Assembly: GCF_014648695.1 (NCBI RefSeq)
Contig: NZ_BMRP01000020.1
Span: 49,980-108,909 of the forward strand
Direction: 5' to 3'
DNA: 58,930 nt
Origin: Streptomyces albospinus
GTDB lineage: Bacteria > Actinomycetota > Actinomycetes > Streptomycetales > Streptomycetaceae
Both the position numbers and the translations under genes were made by a program. Each line of letters starts with the position of its first letter. Within the stretch, counting starts at the first letter, position 1. The notes under the pieces are model-generated. The model did no database searches. It worked only from the letters and a program-made list of their open reading frames with translations, and was not told where the DNA came from. Below, piece by piece: positions 18,112 through 26,781 of this stretch.

Positions 18112-18137
18112 GGCCCGGCCCGCCCGCGCGCCGGGCC
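18112..18137 (+). terminator. GC-rich terminator-like hairpin
   Basis: GGCCCGG (18112-18118) pairs with CCGGGCC (18131-18137) directly after the S15 hydrolase stop. No T-tract is present. Confidence 0.5.
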
Positions 18138-18203
18138 TACGACCGCGGTCCTACGGCCTGCGCCCGAAGCGGCAGGCGGGGAGGCGTCGTTACGCTCCCC
18201 ACC

Positions 18204-18659
18204 ATGAGGACTCTCCCCCCGGCCCGCGACGCCGGGCAACGCAAAAGGGACGCGCTCCGGCGGCTGGAGTCGGACGAGGACGCCTGGGTCTCGTCCGCCT
18301 CCGCCGACGGGGCGCCCACCCTGGTGCCGCTCTCGTTCGTCTGGCACCGCGAGCGCCTGGTGATGGCCACCAAGGGCCGCAACCCCACCGCCCGCAACCT
18401 TGCTGCCAACGGGGAGAGTTGGGTGGCGCTGGGGACCACCCGCGATGTGGTGCTCGCCCACTGCACCGCCGAGGTCGTGGCGAGCGATGCGCTGCCGCGG
18501 GACGCCTCGGACATGCTCGCGACGAAGCTCGGCTGGGACCCGTGGGGCCGCGAGCGGTGGGTCTACCTGCGGTTCACCCCGCAGCGGCTGCTGGTCTGGC
18601 GCGAGGAGAACGAGCTGGCCGACCGGGAGCTGATGCGGGACGGCGGCTGGCTGGTCTGA
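18204..18659 (+). CDS. PPOX-class flavin/F420-binding protein
   Basis: A 151-residue split-barrel protein of the pyridoxamine-5'-phosphate-oxidase-like (PPOX) class. Visible features are LVPLSFVWHRERLVMATKGRNPTARNL, here split across the flavin-binding strands and the RN-containing loop, and WVYLRFTPQRLLVWREENE near the C-terminus. Many actinobacterial members bind F420 rather than FMN and reduce small electrophiles. The specific cofactor cannot be decided by eye. It starts at ATG 18204. The next gene follows after 56 bases. Confidence 0.8.
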   Translation: MRTLPPARDAGQRKRDALRRLESDEDAWVSSASADGAPTLVPLSFVWHRERLVMATKGRNPTARNLAANGESWVALGTTRDVVLAHCTAEVVASDALPRDASDMLATKLGWDPWGRERWVYLRFTPQRLLVWREENELADRELMRDGGWLV

Positions 18660-18715
18660 CGCCGCCCGCACCCCGGTCCGAGCCCGGAACCTCCGCATAC
18701 GGCATGATCACGGCC

Positions 18716-19195
18716 ATGGGACACCGCGACACACCGCCACCCGGCCGCCACCCGCACCTGCCGACGACCGAGGCCGCGGTCACCGCGATCCGGGAACTCG
18801 CCGGCGAGTACGGGCGGGAGCTGACCGTCACCGACGACATCGGCGCGGACCGGACCTCGCGGCGTACCTCCGCCGGGGCGTTCACCGTGCTCGACCCGGA
18901 CGGTTCGCTGCCGCACGAGGCGTTCGTGGAGCTGGACGGGTCCCCCGCCGTCACCGTCCAGCTCTTCCCCGAGGACGACGCGAAGATCACCGTGGACGCG
19001 GTGGACTTCGCCGATGTGCCCCGGGACGCGGTACCGGCGTTCCTGCGCGCGGTCTACGGCGACCTGGCGTACGTGAAGAGCCGGTTCTTCCCGCCGGGGC
19101 AGTGGCTGGTCGTGCCGCTCCCCGGCGGCGAGACCCACAAGGAACTGATCGGGCACGCCGCGCTCAGCCCGTGGATGGCCCGCCGCTTTCGCTGA
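18716..19195 (+). CDS. Conserved hypothetical protein
   Basis: A 159-residue soluble acidic protein with no recognised motif. It contains a repeat-free alpha/beta-like pattern (AFTVLDPDGSLPHEAFVEL, FPEDDAKITVDAVDFADVP) and ends in a basic MARRFR. Start ATG 18716 (MGHRDTPP) was preferred, with ATG 18704 also possible. It is convergent with the glutamate transporter operon, only 23 bases away. Its GC-rich codon use supports it as real. Confidence 0.7.
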   Translation: MGHRDTPPPGRHPHLPTTEAAVTAIRELAGEYGRELTVTDDIGADRTSRRTSAGAFTVLDPDGSLPHEAFVELDGSPAVTVQLFPEDDAKITVDAVDFADVPRDAVPAFLRAVYGDLAYVKSRFFPPGQWLVVPLPGGETHKELIGHAALSPWMARRFR

Positions 19196-19218
19196 AGCGG
19201 CCGTCGGGCAGGGCCCGT

Positions 19219-20082
19219 TCAGCCCCGCGCCCGGTGGTCCCCCGGCAGCGGCGTGCCCGGCTCCGGCGCGGCCACCCCCTCCGTCTCCACCTTGGGATTG
19301 CGCCGCTGCCGCTCGGCGACCCAGTGGGCCAGCCAGGACAGCAGCATGCACATCCCGATGTAGACCGGCGAGACGACCATGACGACCGGGATGAACGGCA
19401 GGTCGTAATCGAGGTTGGACGCGATGAGCTTGCCGGCGTGCAGGAACTCCTCGTAGGTGATGAGGAAGCCGAGCGAGGTGTCCTTCAGGGCGACCACCAG
19501 CTGGGAGATGATCGCCGGGAGCATCGCCCGGACCGCCTGCGGTACCAGGACGTACGTCATGACCTGGGTCTTGCGCAGGCCCAGGGCGTACGCGGCCTCG
19601 CCCTGGCCGCGTTCGACGGAGTCGATGCCGGTGCGGAAGACCTCCGCGAGCACCGAGCCGTTGTACAGGGTCAGCCCGGTGACCAGGGCGGTCAGCGGCG
19701 CCCTCTTCAGCGCCACGTAGATGAAGAAGATCATCACGAGCACGGGCATGGCGCGGAAGAACTCCACCAGCAGCGTGCACGCCCAGCGGAGGGGCCGGTG
19801 CACGGACAGCCGGCCGGCCGCGAGCACCGCGCCCAGCGCCAGCGACAGCACCGCCGCGAGCCCGAAGGCGCGCAGCGTGTTGCCGAGGCCGGCCAGGAGC
19901 AGGTACTGGATGCCCTCGTAAGTGAACGGGGTCCACTTCGCCGCGGTGAACTGGTGGGTGCGGAAGAGGAGGGAGAGGATCCAGGCGAGCAGGGCGAGCA
20001 GTACGGCCGTCGAGCCGAGCCCGTAGTACCGGTGCCGCCGGCGGGCGCGCGGGCCCGGCAGGTCGTAGAGGGCGGTGGTCAT
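19219..20082 (-). CDS. gluD: Glutamate ABC transporter permease GluD
   Basis: A 287-residue membrane permease of the polar amino acid (PAAT/HisMQ) class. It has about five to six membrane helices and the cytoplasmic EAA loop GEAAYALGLRKTQVMTYVLVPQ, which docks with the ATPase. It works with GluC as a heterodimeric channel for glutamate import. The gene starts inside the stop of gluC (ATGA overlap at 20079-20082), so the two are translationally coupled. The C-terminal ~30 residues are a polar Pro-rich tail not needed for the fold. Confidence 0.92.
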   Translation of the reverse strand: MTTALYDLPGPRARRRHRYYGLGSTAVLLALLAWILSLLFRTHQFTAAKWTPFTYEGIQYLLLAGLGNTLRAFGLAAVLSLALGAVLAAGRLSVHRPLRWACTLLVEFFRAMPVLVMIFFIYVALKRAPLTALVTGLTLYNGSVLAEVFRTGIDSVERGQGEAAYALGLRKTQVMTYVLVPQAVRAMLPAIISQLVVALKDTSLGFLITYEEFLHAGKLIASNLDYDLPFIPVVMVVSPVYIGMCMLLSWLAHWVAERQRRNPKVETEGVAAPEPGTPLPGDHRARG

Positions 20083-20723
20083 CGGACAACTCCGTAGCGC
20101 TGCTCCAGTGCGTGGAAGAGCGCGCTGATGGTCAGGGTCACGAGCAGGTAGCCGACGGCGATCCAGACGAAGGACCAGACGATGCCGTATCCCCTCTCGT
20201 TCAGCGGTTTGTAGACGCCGAGGAGCTCGACGACGCTGAACGAGCCGGCGATCGCGGAGTTCTTGGCGAGCGCGATCAGGGTCGAGCCGATGGGCGGGAT
20301 GACCGACCGGAACGCCTGCGGGAGGACCACCAGGCCGAGCGTCTGCGGGAAGGTCATGCCCAGGCTGCGGGCCGCCTCGCCCTGCCCCGCCGGCACGGTG
20401 TTGATGCCGGAGCGCACCACCTCGCAGATGAACGCGGAGGTGTAGCAGCCCAGCGCCAGGACGGCGAAGAGCTGGAAGGGCAGCACCAGTCCGAAGCGCG
20501 GCAGGCCCAGCAGCACGGCGAAGAACAGCAGGGTCAGCGGGGTGTTGCGCAGCACCGTCACCCAGACCGTGCCGAAGATCCGCAGCGAGCCGACCGGCGC
20601 GACCCGGAACGCGGCCATGGCGAAGCCCAGGACGAGGGCGAGCAGCGAGGCGTAGACGGTGAGTTCGACGGTGCCCAGCAGGCCCTTCCCGTAGAGGGAG
20701 AGGTTGTCGAGAAGCACGTTCAT
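20079..20723 (-). CDS. gluC: Glutamate ABC transporter permease GluC
   Basis: A 214-residue permease, shorter than GluD as usual, with the EAA loop GEAARSLGMTFPQTLGLVVLPQ and about five membrane helices. Start ATG 20723 (MNVLLDNLSLYGKGLLGT) is preferred over the longer open frame because the N-terminal periplasmic helix begins there. It lies 34 bases after gluB on the minus strand and overlaps gluD by 4 bases. It pairs with GluD to form the glutamate channel. Confidence 0.92.
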   Translation of the reverse strand: MNVLLDNLSLYGKGLLGTVELTVYASLLALVLGFAMAAFRVAPVGSLRIFGTVWVTVLRNTPLTLLFFAVLLGLPRFGLVLPFQLFAVLALGCYTSAFICEVVRSGINTVPAGQGEAARSLGMTFPQTLGLVVLPQAFRSVIPPIGSTLIALAKNSAIAGSFSVVELLGVYKPLNERGYGIVWSFVWIAVGYLLVTLTISALFHALEQRYGVVR

Positions 20724-20757
20724 CGGTCGGTCCTGGTTCCTCGTGGGGCCGGTGTCC

Positions 20758-21750
20758 TCAGCCCGCCGGGTAGCGGTCGATCGGGGGCGGCTGCGGCGCG
20801 GGCACACCGGACAGGCCCAGCGTGGCGTCGTAGGCGGCTCGCCAGTTGCCGTTCTTCTCGTTGGCTGCGAGCGCGTCGTCCAGCGCGAACCGCAGGGCGT
20901 TGTCGCGGCGCGGTACCCCGATGCCGTAGGGCTCCCGGGAGAACGGCTTGCCGGCCACCTTCAGCTGGTCGGGCACCTTGGCGGCATAGCCCAGCAGGAT
21001 CGCGTCGTCGGTGGTGACCGCGTCGACCTGGTAGGTGAGCAGGTTGTCCACGCAGACCGAGTAGGTGTCGTAGGCGACCAGGACGGCCTTGGGATAGTCG
21101 GCCTGGATGCGCTGGTACGCGGTCGAGCCGGCCGCCGAGCAGACGCGTTTGCCGGCCAGGTCCTGCGGGCCGTGGATGTCGTGCTCGTCGCTGCGGACCA
21201 GGAGCGACTGGCCCGCCATGTAGTACGGGCCGGCGAAGCCCACCCGCTGCTTGCGTTTGGCGTTGATGGTGTACGAACCGACGTAGAGGTCGATCTGGCC
21301 GTTCTGTAGGGCCGTTTCGCGGTTGGCGGAGGCGATGGTGCGGAACGCCACGGAGCGCTGGGGGAAGCCGAGCGCGGCGGCCGACATCCTGGCGATCTCG
21401 ATGTCGAAGCCGCTGTAGGTGCCGGTCGCGGGGTCCCGTTCGCCGAGGTAGGGCTGGTCCTCCTTGACGCCGATGACGAGCCGGCCGCGGCGCCTGGCGG
21501 CCTCCCAGGTCGGGGAGGCGGGCAGCGAGAAGTTCCGGGCCACCGGGTACGTCGGCAGATCGCCGCCCTTGGGGCCCTTGACGGGCGGGCTGCCGGGCCG
21601 CCCGCAGCCCACTGCGGCGAGCGCGAGGAGTGCCGTGCCGAGGAAGCAGGCGACGACGGCGCGGAGGGTGGGGGCGGGGCCGGTGGCGCGCGGCGCGGCG
21701 GGTGCCGGAGCGGCCGGGCGGTCCGTGGGCGGGGTGGGCGGATGCGGCAT
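20758..21750 (-). CDS. gluB: Glutamate-binding lipoprotein GluB
   Basis: A 330-residue periplasmic-type solute-binding protein (SBP family 3) tethered to the membrane as a lipoprotein. The N-terminal ~28 residues are Pro-rich, followed by a hydrophobic signal and a lipobox-like ALAAVGC. The binding domain has GVKEDQPYLG, GFDIEIARMSAAALGF and YGIGVPRRDNALRFALDDAL, all typical of glutamate/glutamine binding proteins. The long N-terminal extension before the signal is unusual. The first Met is at 21750, 14 bases after the gluA stop, so the two are probably co-transcribed. Confidence 0.92.
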   Translation of the reverse strand: MPHPPTPPTDRPAAPAPAAPRATGPAPTLRAVVACFLGTALLALAAVGCGRPGSPPVKGPKGGDLPTYPVARNFSLPASPTWEAARRRGRLVIGVKEDQPYLGERDPATGTYSGFDIEIARMSAAALGFPQRSVAFRTIASANRETALQNGQIDLYVGSYTINAKRKQRVGFAGPYYMAGQSLLVRSDEHDIHGPQDLAGKRVCSAAGSTAYQRIQADYPKAVLVAYDTYSVCVDNLLTYQVDAVTTDDAILLGYAAKVPDQLKVAGKPFSREPYGIGVPRRDNALRFALDDALAANEKNGNWRAAYDATLGLSGVPAPQPPPIDRYPAG

Positions 21751-21764
21751 CGCGGGCGCCCCGT

Positions 21765-22508
21765 TCAGTGCTTGAGGATCTTGGAGAGGAAGTCCTTGGC
21801 ACGTTCGCTGCGGGGCGCGGTGAAGAACTCCTCGGGGGTGCGGTCCTCGACGATCCGGCCGTCGGCCATGAACACCACGCGGTTGGCGGCGGAGCGCGCG
21901 AAGCCCATCTCATGGGTGACCACGACCATCGTCATGCCGTCCCGGGCGAGCTGCCGCATGACCTCCAGCACCTCGTTGATCATCTCGGGGTCGAGGGCCG
22001 AGGTCGGCTCGTCGAAGAGCAGCGCCTTGGGTTCCATCGCGAGCGCACGGGCGATGGCGACCCGCTGCTGCTGGCCGCCGGAGAGCTGTGCCGGATATTT
22101 CTCCGCGTGGGCCGCGAGCCCCACCCGGTCCAGGAGTTCGCGGGCCCGCTGCGCCGCCTCCTCCTTCTTCTTCCTGCGCACCTTGACCGGCGCCAGCATC
22201 ACATTGGCCAGCACGGTCTTGTGCGCGAAGAGGTTGAACGACTGGAAGACCATGCCGACTTCGGCCCGCAACTCGGCCAGTGCCCGCCCCTCTTCGGGCA
22301 GCGGGACGCCGTCCAGCCTGATGGTGCCGGATTCGATGGTCTCCAGACGGTTGATGGCCCGGCACAGCGTCGACTTCCCGGACCCGGAGGGCCCGATGAT
22401 CACCACCACCTCCCCGCGGCCCACGGTGAGATCGATGTCCTGGAGGACATGCAGTTTCCCGTAGTGCTTGTTGACCCCGCGCAGTTCGATCAGCGCATCA
22501 GCGGCCAT
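21765..22508 (-). CDS. gluA: Glutamate ABC transporter ATPase GluA
   Basis: A 247-residue ATP-binding subunit. Walker A is GPSGSGKST, the ABC signature is LSGGQQQR, Walker B is ALLFDEPTSALD and the switch His is in VVTHEMGFA. It powers glutamate uptake through GluCD. First gene of the minus-strand gluABCD operon, whose promoter should lie in the 22509-22674 spacer. Length is normal for the family. Confidence 0.95.
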   Translation of the reverse strand: MAADALIELRGVNKHYGKLHVLQDIDLTVGRGEVVVIIGPSGSGKSTLCRAINRLETIESGTIRLDGVPLPEEGRALAELRAEVGMVFQSFNLFAHKTVLANVMLAPVKVRRKKKEEAAQRARELLDRVGLAAHAEKYPAQLSGGQQQRVAIARALAMEPKALLFDEPTSALDPEMINEVLEVMRQLARDGMTMVVVTHEMGFARSAANRVVFMADGRIVEDRTPEEFFTAPRSERAKDFLSKILKH

Positions 22509-22674
22509 GGGCAGACCCGCCCCCTGTCATCCGTACAGCGGAGAGCCCGCAACTTACCCGTACGAATGGGGCGATGAGCCACTGACACGCATGGAAGGGA
22601 CCTATTGCAGCACCGGGTACCGAACCGGGACCACGCCCGCCCGGCCGGGCACCTGCGGGGAGCACGCCGGACGA

Positions 22675-23115
22675 TCAGCCCTCCGCCACCTCGGCGTACA
22701 CCTGGGACAGTTCGGGCGCGCCGTCATCGGCCCACTCATGGCCGGCCGCCACCACATCGATCTCCCGGCCGGACTCCAGCCGCACCACCGGCTGACCGTC
22801 CGGCCACACATGCCAGACGGCGCCGCGCACCGTGCGCACCACGACCGTACCGAGATAGAGCCCCGCGTCATTGCCGAGCCAGGGCAGCACCTCGGGGTCG
22901 TCCCGCCACACCGGCTGCAACTGGTCGAGCGCCTCCAACGACCCTACGGAGTCGTCCAGTTCGACCCCCGCGGCGGCTGCCTGATCACGCAGCAGCTCAC
23001 ACTCGGACAGCAGCTCCACCACGCTCTCGGGATCCGCCCGCACCGCCTCCGCCAGCGGCACCGAGCCGGCCTGCTGCGCGCGCTTGAGCCACCTGTCCAG
23101 GAAAGACATGTTCAT
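22675..23115 (-). CDS. DUF6278-like conserved hypothetical protein
   Basis: A 146-residue soluble protein, resembling a conserved streptomycete family I recall as DUF6278 (recognition from memory, not checked). The N-terminus (MNMSFLDRWLKRA) is amphipathic. A mid section has SVVELLSECELLRDQA, and the C-terminal half contains LPWLGNDAGLYLGTVVVRT and GREIDVVAAGHEWA. No catalytic motif is evident. Two starts are possible (ATG 23115 or ATG 23109). Function unknown. Confidence 0.75.
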   Translation of the reverse strand: MNMSFLDRWLKRAQQAGSVPLAEAVRADPESVVELLSECELLRDQAAAAGVELDDSVGSLEALDQLQPVWRDDPEVLPWLGNDAGLYLGTVVVRTVRGAVWHVWPDGQPVVRLESGREIDVVAAGHEWADDGAPELSQVYAEVAEG

Positions 23116-23221
23116 GGTGCGAGGGTCCCACCCGCCCCCGCACCAGGGCCACAGGCGCGCGGCGCGGCGCGCACGCCACCTTGCCGCCCCGCGCGCCTCC
23201 CCGGCGGACGGCCGATGCCGC

Positions 23222-24001
23222 CTAGACGTCCAGATCCACGACCACCGGGGCGTGGTCCGACGCGCCCTTGCCCTTGCGCTCCTCGCGGTCGACATAGGCG
23301 TCCGAGACGGCCTTGGCGAACGGCGCGTTGCCGTAGACCAGGTCGATGCGCATGCCCTTGTTCTTGGGGAAGGCGAGCTGGCGGTAGTCCCAGTAGGTGT
23401 AGGGCCGGTCGTACTTCAGGGGGCGGGGCACCACATCCGCCAGGCCGGCCTCCCGCAGGGAGGTGAGCGCGGCGCGCTCGGCGGGCGTGACGTGGGTCTG
23501 GCCGACGAAGACGGCGGGATCCCAGACGTCCTCGTCCGTCGGCGCGACATTGAAGTCACCGAGGACCGCGAACGGCCGGGCGCCCGCCGCGTCCCCGGCG
23601 ACGGCCGCCGTCAGCGCCTCGAACCAGCCGAGCTTGTAGACGTAGTGCGCATGGTCGACCTCGCGGCCGTTGGGGACGTAGACCGACCAGACGCGAGCCG
23701 GGCCGCAGGTCGCCGAGACGGCGCGCGGCTCCTGCACGCCCTCGTAGTCCGGGCCGCCGGGCAGCCCCGCGACCACGTCCTCAAGGCCCACCTTGGACAG
23801 CAGCGCGACGCCGTTCCACCGGCCGCTGGCGTTGACCGCGGCCTCGTAACCGAGCTCGCGCAGCTCGTCGTACGGGAACTGCTCGGCGGAGCACTTGGTC
23901 TCCTGGATGCACAGCACGTCCGTGCCGGTGCTCTCCAGCCAGGCCAGCAGCCTCGGGAGGCGGGCGGTGATCGAATTGACGTTCCAGGTCGCGATGCGCA
24001 T
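23222..24001 (-). CDS. xthA: Exodeoxyribonuclease III
   Basis: A 259-residue exonuclease III/AP endonuclease that repairs abasic sites and 3' blocked ends. The metal-binding Glu is in CIQETK (Glu34), the catalytic region holds GDFNVAPT, and SDHAPVVVDL at the C-terminus carries the catalytic His. YWDYRQLAF and RIDLVYGN are also conserved. Start ATG 24001 (MRIATWNVNSI) matches the family; the frame is open eight codons further with no domain content. It sits 30 bases after an MBL-fold gene on the same strand. Confidence 0.95.
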   Translation of the reverse strand: MRIATWNVNSITARLPRLLAWLESTGTDVLCIQETKCSAEQFPYDELRELGYEAAVNASGRWNGVALLSKVGLEDVVAGLPGGPDYEGVQEPRAVSATCGPARVWSVYVPNGREVDHAHYVYKLGWFEALTAAVAGDAAGARPFAVLGDFNVAPTDEDVWDPAVFVGQTHVTPAERAALTSLREAGLADVVPRPLKYDRPYTYWDYRQLAFPKNKGMRIDLVYGNAPFAKAVSDAYVDREERKGKGASDHAPVVVDLDV

Positions 24002-24031
24002 GTCTGCCAACCTACAACCCGGCACCGACAG

Positions 24032-24670
24032 CTACCCCACGTCGGTGCCGGTGCCGGGGGTGAGCCGGCCGTGGTCCGTTCCGCCCAGCCTGTCGATCAG
24101 GGAGTCGTAGACCGGCCGGGCGTGGTCCTGGAGCAGGCTGTCGTGGATGTCGATGGCCCTGCGGGGCGCCACCTCGCGGACGTAGTCGATGATCTCGGCG
24201 ACCTTGTTCCAGGGGGCGTGGACGGGCAGCAGCAGGGTGTCGACGGTGCGGCCCTCGGGGACGGTGAGCGCGTCGCCGGGGTGGAACACCGAGCCGTCCA
24301 GCAGAAAGCCGACATTGGTGATGCGCGGAATGTCCGGGTGGATCACGGCGTGCAGTTGGCCGTGCACCTCCACCTCGAAGCCGGCGGCGGTGAAGGTGTC
24401 GCCCTCCCCCACGGTGTGCACGCGCCCGGGGAACGCCGCGGAGATCTGCTCGGCGACGCTCGCCAGGGTCCAGATCTCGGCTCCCGGATTGGCCTCCATG
24501 CCCGCCCGGAGCCGGCTCTGGTCGAAGTGGTCCATATGCTCGTGGGTGACCAGGATCGCGTCCGCCCCGACGGCCGCGTCCGCCTCGCTGAAGACACCGG
24601 GATCGATGACCAGCGTCCGCCCGTCCTTCGTGATCCGGACACAGGCGTGGGTCTTCTTGGTGAGTTCCAT
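24032..24670 (-). CDS. MBL-fold metallo-hydrolase
   Basis: A 212-residue metallo-beta-lactamase-fold hydrolase, probably cytoplasmic. The zinc motif is THEHMDHFD (HxHxDH), with later ligand His residues in HGQLHAVIH and the Asp in FHPGDALTV. This subfamily (UlaG/YycJ-like beta-lactamase-fold proteins) has no fixed substrate. ATG 24670 follows a purine-rich stretch. Downstream is xthA, suggesting a small co-transcribed unit. Confidence 0.85.
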   Translation of the reverse strand: MELTKKTHACVRITKDGRTLVIDPGVFSEADAAVGADAILVTHEHMDHFDQSRLRAGMEANPGAEIWTLASVAEQISAAFPGRVHTVGEGDTFTAAGFEVEVHGQLHAVIHPDIPRITNVGFLLDGSVFHPGDALTVPEGRTVDTLLLPVHAPWNKVAEIIDYVREVAPRRAIDIHDSLLQDHARPVYDSLIDRLGGTDHGRLTPGTGTDVG

Positions 24671-24743
24671 GCGGCCATCTTGCCGCCCGGCCGCCGGGGC
24701 GAGCGGCAACCGGCCGTCCCGCCCCGTCCGCCTCACGAGCCCC

Positions 24744-26027
24744 TCACGCCTCGGGAGTCGTCTCCTCCTGTATGACCTTCCGGGCCACCGCGAAGGCGGA
24801 GTTGGCGGCGGGGACGCCGCAGTAGACCGCGGTGTGGAGGAGGACTTCCTTGATCTCCGTCGGGGTGAGGCCGTTGCGGAGGGCGGCGCGGGTGTGCAGC
24901 GCGAGCTCCTCGTGGTGGCCGCGGGCGACCAGCGCGGTGAGGGTGATGATGCTGCGGGTGCGGCGGTCGAGGCCGGGGCGGGTCCATGTCTCGCCCCAGG
25001 CGTAGCGGGTGATGAAGTCGTGGAAGTCGGCGTTGAAGTCGTCGGTGTCGGCCTCGACGCGGTCCACGTGGGCGTTGCCGAGGACCTCGCGGCGGATCTT
25101 GATGCCCTGCTCGTACGTACCGCCGCGGACCTCGGCGGGCCGGCTGAGGCCGGATTCGATGGCGGCCGGGGCCGTCGTCGGCATCGGCGGGGGCGCGATC
25201 TGGGGCTTGGGGGCGGCGGCGCCGATGGCGGCCGGGCCGCCGGGGCCCGGCTTGTCGTTCCAGGCGGTGCTGAAGTGGCGGATGAGGAGCTCGGTGACCG
25301 CCGCGGGCTGCTCGACGGGGGCCAGGTGCGAGGTGCCGGGGATCAGCGCCAGGCCGGCGTCCGGTATCCCGGCGACCAGGGTGCGGGCGTCGGTGGTCGG
25401 GGTGACCTGGTCCTCGGAGCCGACGACGACGAGGGTGGGCACGCCGACCCGGCCCAGGGAGGACCGTACGTCGAAGGCGGCAAGCGCCTCGCAGGCGGCG
25501 ATGTAGCAGCCGGGGTCGGTGGTCCGCACCATCTGGACGGCCCACTCGACGATGGCGGGCTGGGCGCCGGCGAAGCCCGGGGTGAACCAGTGCTCAGGCG
25601 CGGTGCGGGCGATCGGGTCGAGTCCGTTCGTACGGATCACCACGCCGCGCTGGCGCCAGGCATCGGCGGTTCCGTAGCGCGGCGACGACGACACCAGTGC
25701 CAGGGAGGTGACCCGGTGCGGGCGGGTGAGGGCCAGCTGTGTGCCGATGGCGCCGCCGATGTTGCACCCGGCGTAGCCGAAGCGCTCGACACCGAGGAGG
25801 TCGAGGGTGGCGACCAGCCGGTCGGCCAGTTCCGCGACGGAGGTTGCCGCGTGGGCGGGCGATCCGCCGTGACCGGGCAGGTCGAAGCGGATGATCCGCC
25901 ACTGGCGGGTCAGCTCGGGGATCTGCCGGTCCCACATGTGCCATGTGGTACCGAGCGACGCGCCCAGCACGAGTACGGGGGCGTCGTCGGGACCGTCGAT
26001 CCGGTGCTGCAGGGTCTTCTCGCTCAC
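24744..26027 (-). CDS. PcaL-type fused enol-lactonase / 4-carboxymuconolactone decarboxylase, with Asn at the nucleophile
   Basis: A 427-residue fusion. Residues 1-~258 are an alpha/beta hydrolase (PcaD, 3-oxoadipate enol-lactonase: GTTWHMWDRQIPEL, RFDLPGHGGS). Residues ~290-427 are a 4-carboxymuconolactone decarboxylase (PcaC: GHHEELALHTRAALRNGLT and the Cys in HTAVYCGVPAANSAFA). Both steps belong to protocatechuate breakdown. The nucleophile elbow reads GCNIGG, with Asn89 where the lactonase Ser is expected; the codon AAC differs from AGC by one base. The His is still in GTSHLAPVEQP. The lactonase half may therefore be impaired. No other pca genes are in the window. Confidence 0.85.
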   Translation of the reverse strand: MSEKTLQHRIDGPDDAPVLVLGASLGTTWHMWDRQIPELTRQWRIIRFDLPGHGGSPAHAATSVAELADRLVATLDLLGVERFGYAGCNIGGAIGTQLALTRPHRVTSLALVSSSPRYGTADAWRQRGVVIRTNGLDPIARTAPEHWFTPGFAGAQPAIVEWAVQMVRTTDPGCYIAACEALAAFDVRSSLGRVGVPTLVVVGSEDQVTPTTDARTLVAGIPDAGLALIPGTSHLAPVEQPAAVTELLIRHFSTAWNDKPGPGGPAAIGAAAPKPQIAPPPMPTTAPAAIESGLSRPAEVRGGTYEQGIKIRREVLGNAHVDRVEADTDDFNADFHDFITRYAWGETWTRPGLDRRTRSIITLTALVARGHHEELALHTRAALRNGLTPTEIKEVLLHTAVYCGVPAANSAFAVARKVIQEETTPEA

Positions 26028-26781
26028 CCGACCACGCTACCGAACTCTCTGACGCGGTCCTGACACCCGGGTCAGGACGAGCCGGCACGAGGACGGCCGG
26101 GACGTGGCCGCCGGCCGCACCAGAAGCGGGAAACACGCAGGTCAGAGCTTCATGTCCGAGACGGTGTGGACGACCGGGTGGCCCCAGACCTGGGCCACCC
26201 GGACCGCCCTGGGCTCCTCCAGGAGATTCACCGCAACCACAAACCCGACTTCTCTACTGCCTCGGAGCCCACGAATACGGCACCGTCTGCCCGGGGTTCA
26301 CGACGATTGTCGCGAAGAAGGGTCGCTACCACGCCCGGCGGGAGTGTCAACTTAAATTGACACACCCTGATCCGCACAAGGGGAGCAATCGAGACCGCCG
26401 CAGAGGCACTCCAGGCCAGGGGAGCTGCCCGTCACAGGACACCGCATTCATCTGCACACTGATCACTCACGGTGACGAGCGTCTGTTGCCGCCGGTGGCA
26501 CGCGACGGGCTGTTCCTCCCGTCCGCTGGATGACGAGGAGGGTGGAGCGGTGGTTGGACACACCCAGCGGAAGACGACAACGGCAAGCTCCCGCCTCTGC
26601 CCTCTGGGCAGAGGTCGAGGGCAGAGTCCGACGCCCGAGACACAGGCGTCGCAATGACGGTGGCCAGCCGGTGGCCGGACGCCACCGCAGGTGTAGCGCG
26701 GCAAAAGGTGGGAATGCGGACGGCCCAGTTGTGCACAGGCGACGGCAGCATCAGTGCCGCCGGACACCGAGCCAGGGGCGA
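26028..26781. other. 750-base region without a recognised gene
   Basis: No convincing coding frame. A minus-strand segment ending at about 26150 (reading VWGHPVVHTVSDMKL at its C-terminus) resembles the tail of a protein but has no start, so it is at most a remnant. The strongest signal is the 20-base palindrome at 26344-26363. This region is where compact core genes give way to the island. Confidence 0.5.
26344..26363. promoter_or_regulatory. 20-base near-perfect palindrome (operator-like)
   Basis: GTGTCAACTTAAATTGACAC is its own reverse complement except for one internal pair. Outer arms GTGTCAA and TTGACAC match perfectly. It looks like an operator, but the closest intact genes are more than 300 bases away. 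Confidence 0.55.

Noticed and set aside
26050..26150. Minus-strand tail resembling the C-terminus of the 57047 membrane protein (GHPVVHTVSDMKL versus GHPVVYVVSTVKF)
   Set aside because: Similarity covers about a dozen residues and no start or membrane segment exists. Too short to call a paralogue remnant.
26432..26767. 111-residue minus-strand frame
   Set aside because: Composition is shadow-like (Pro/Arg/Cys/His mix) with no motif and no ribosome site.
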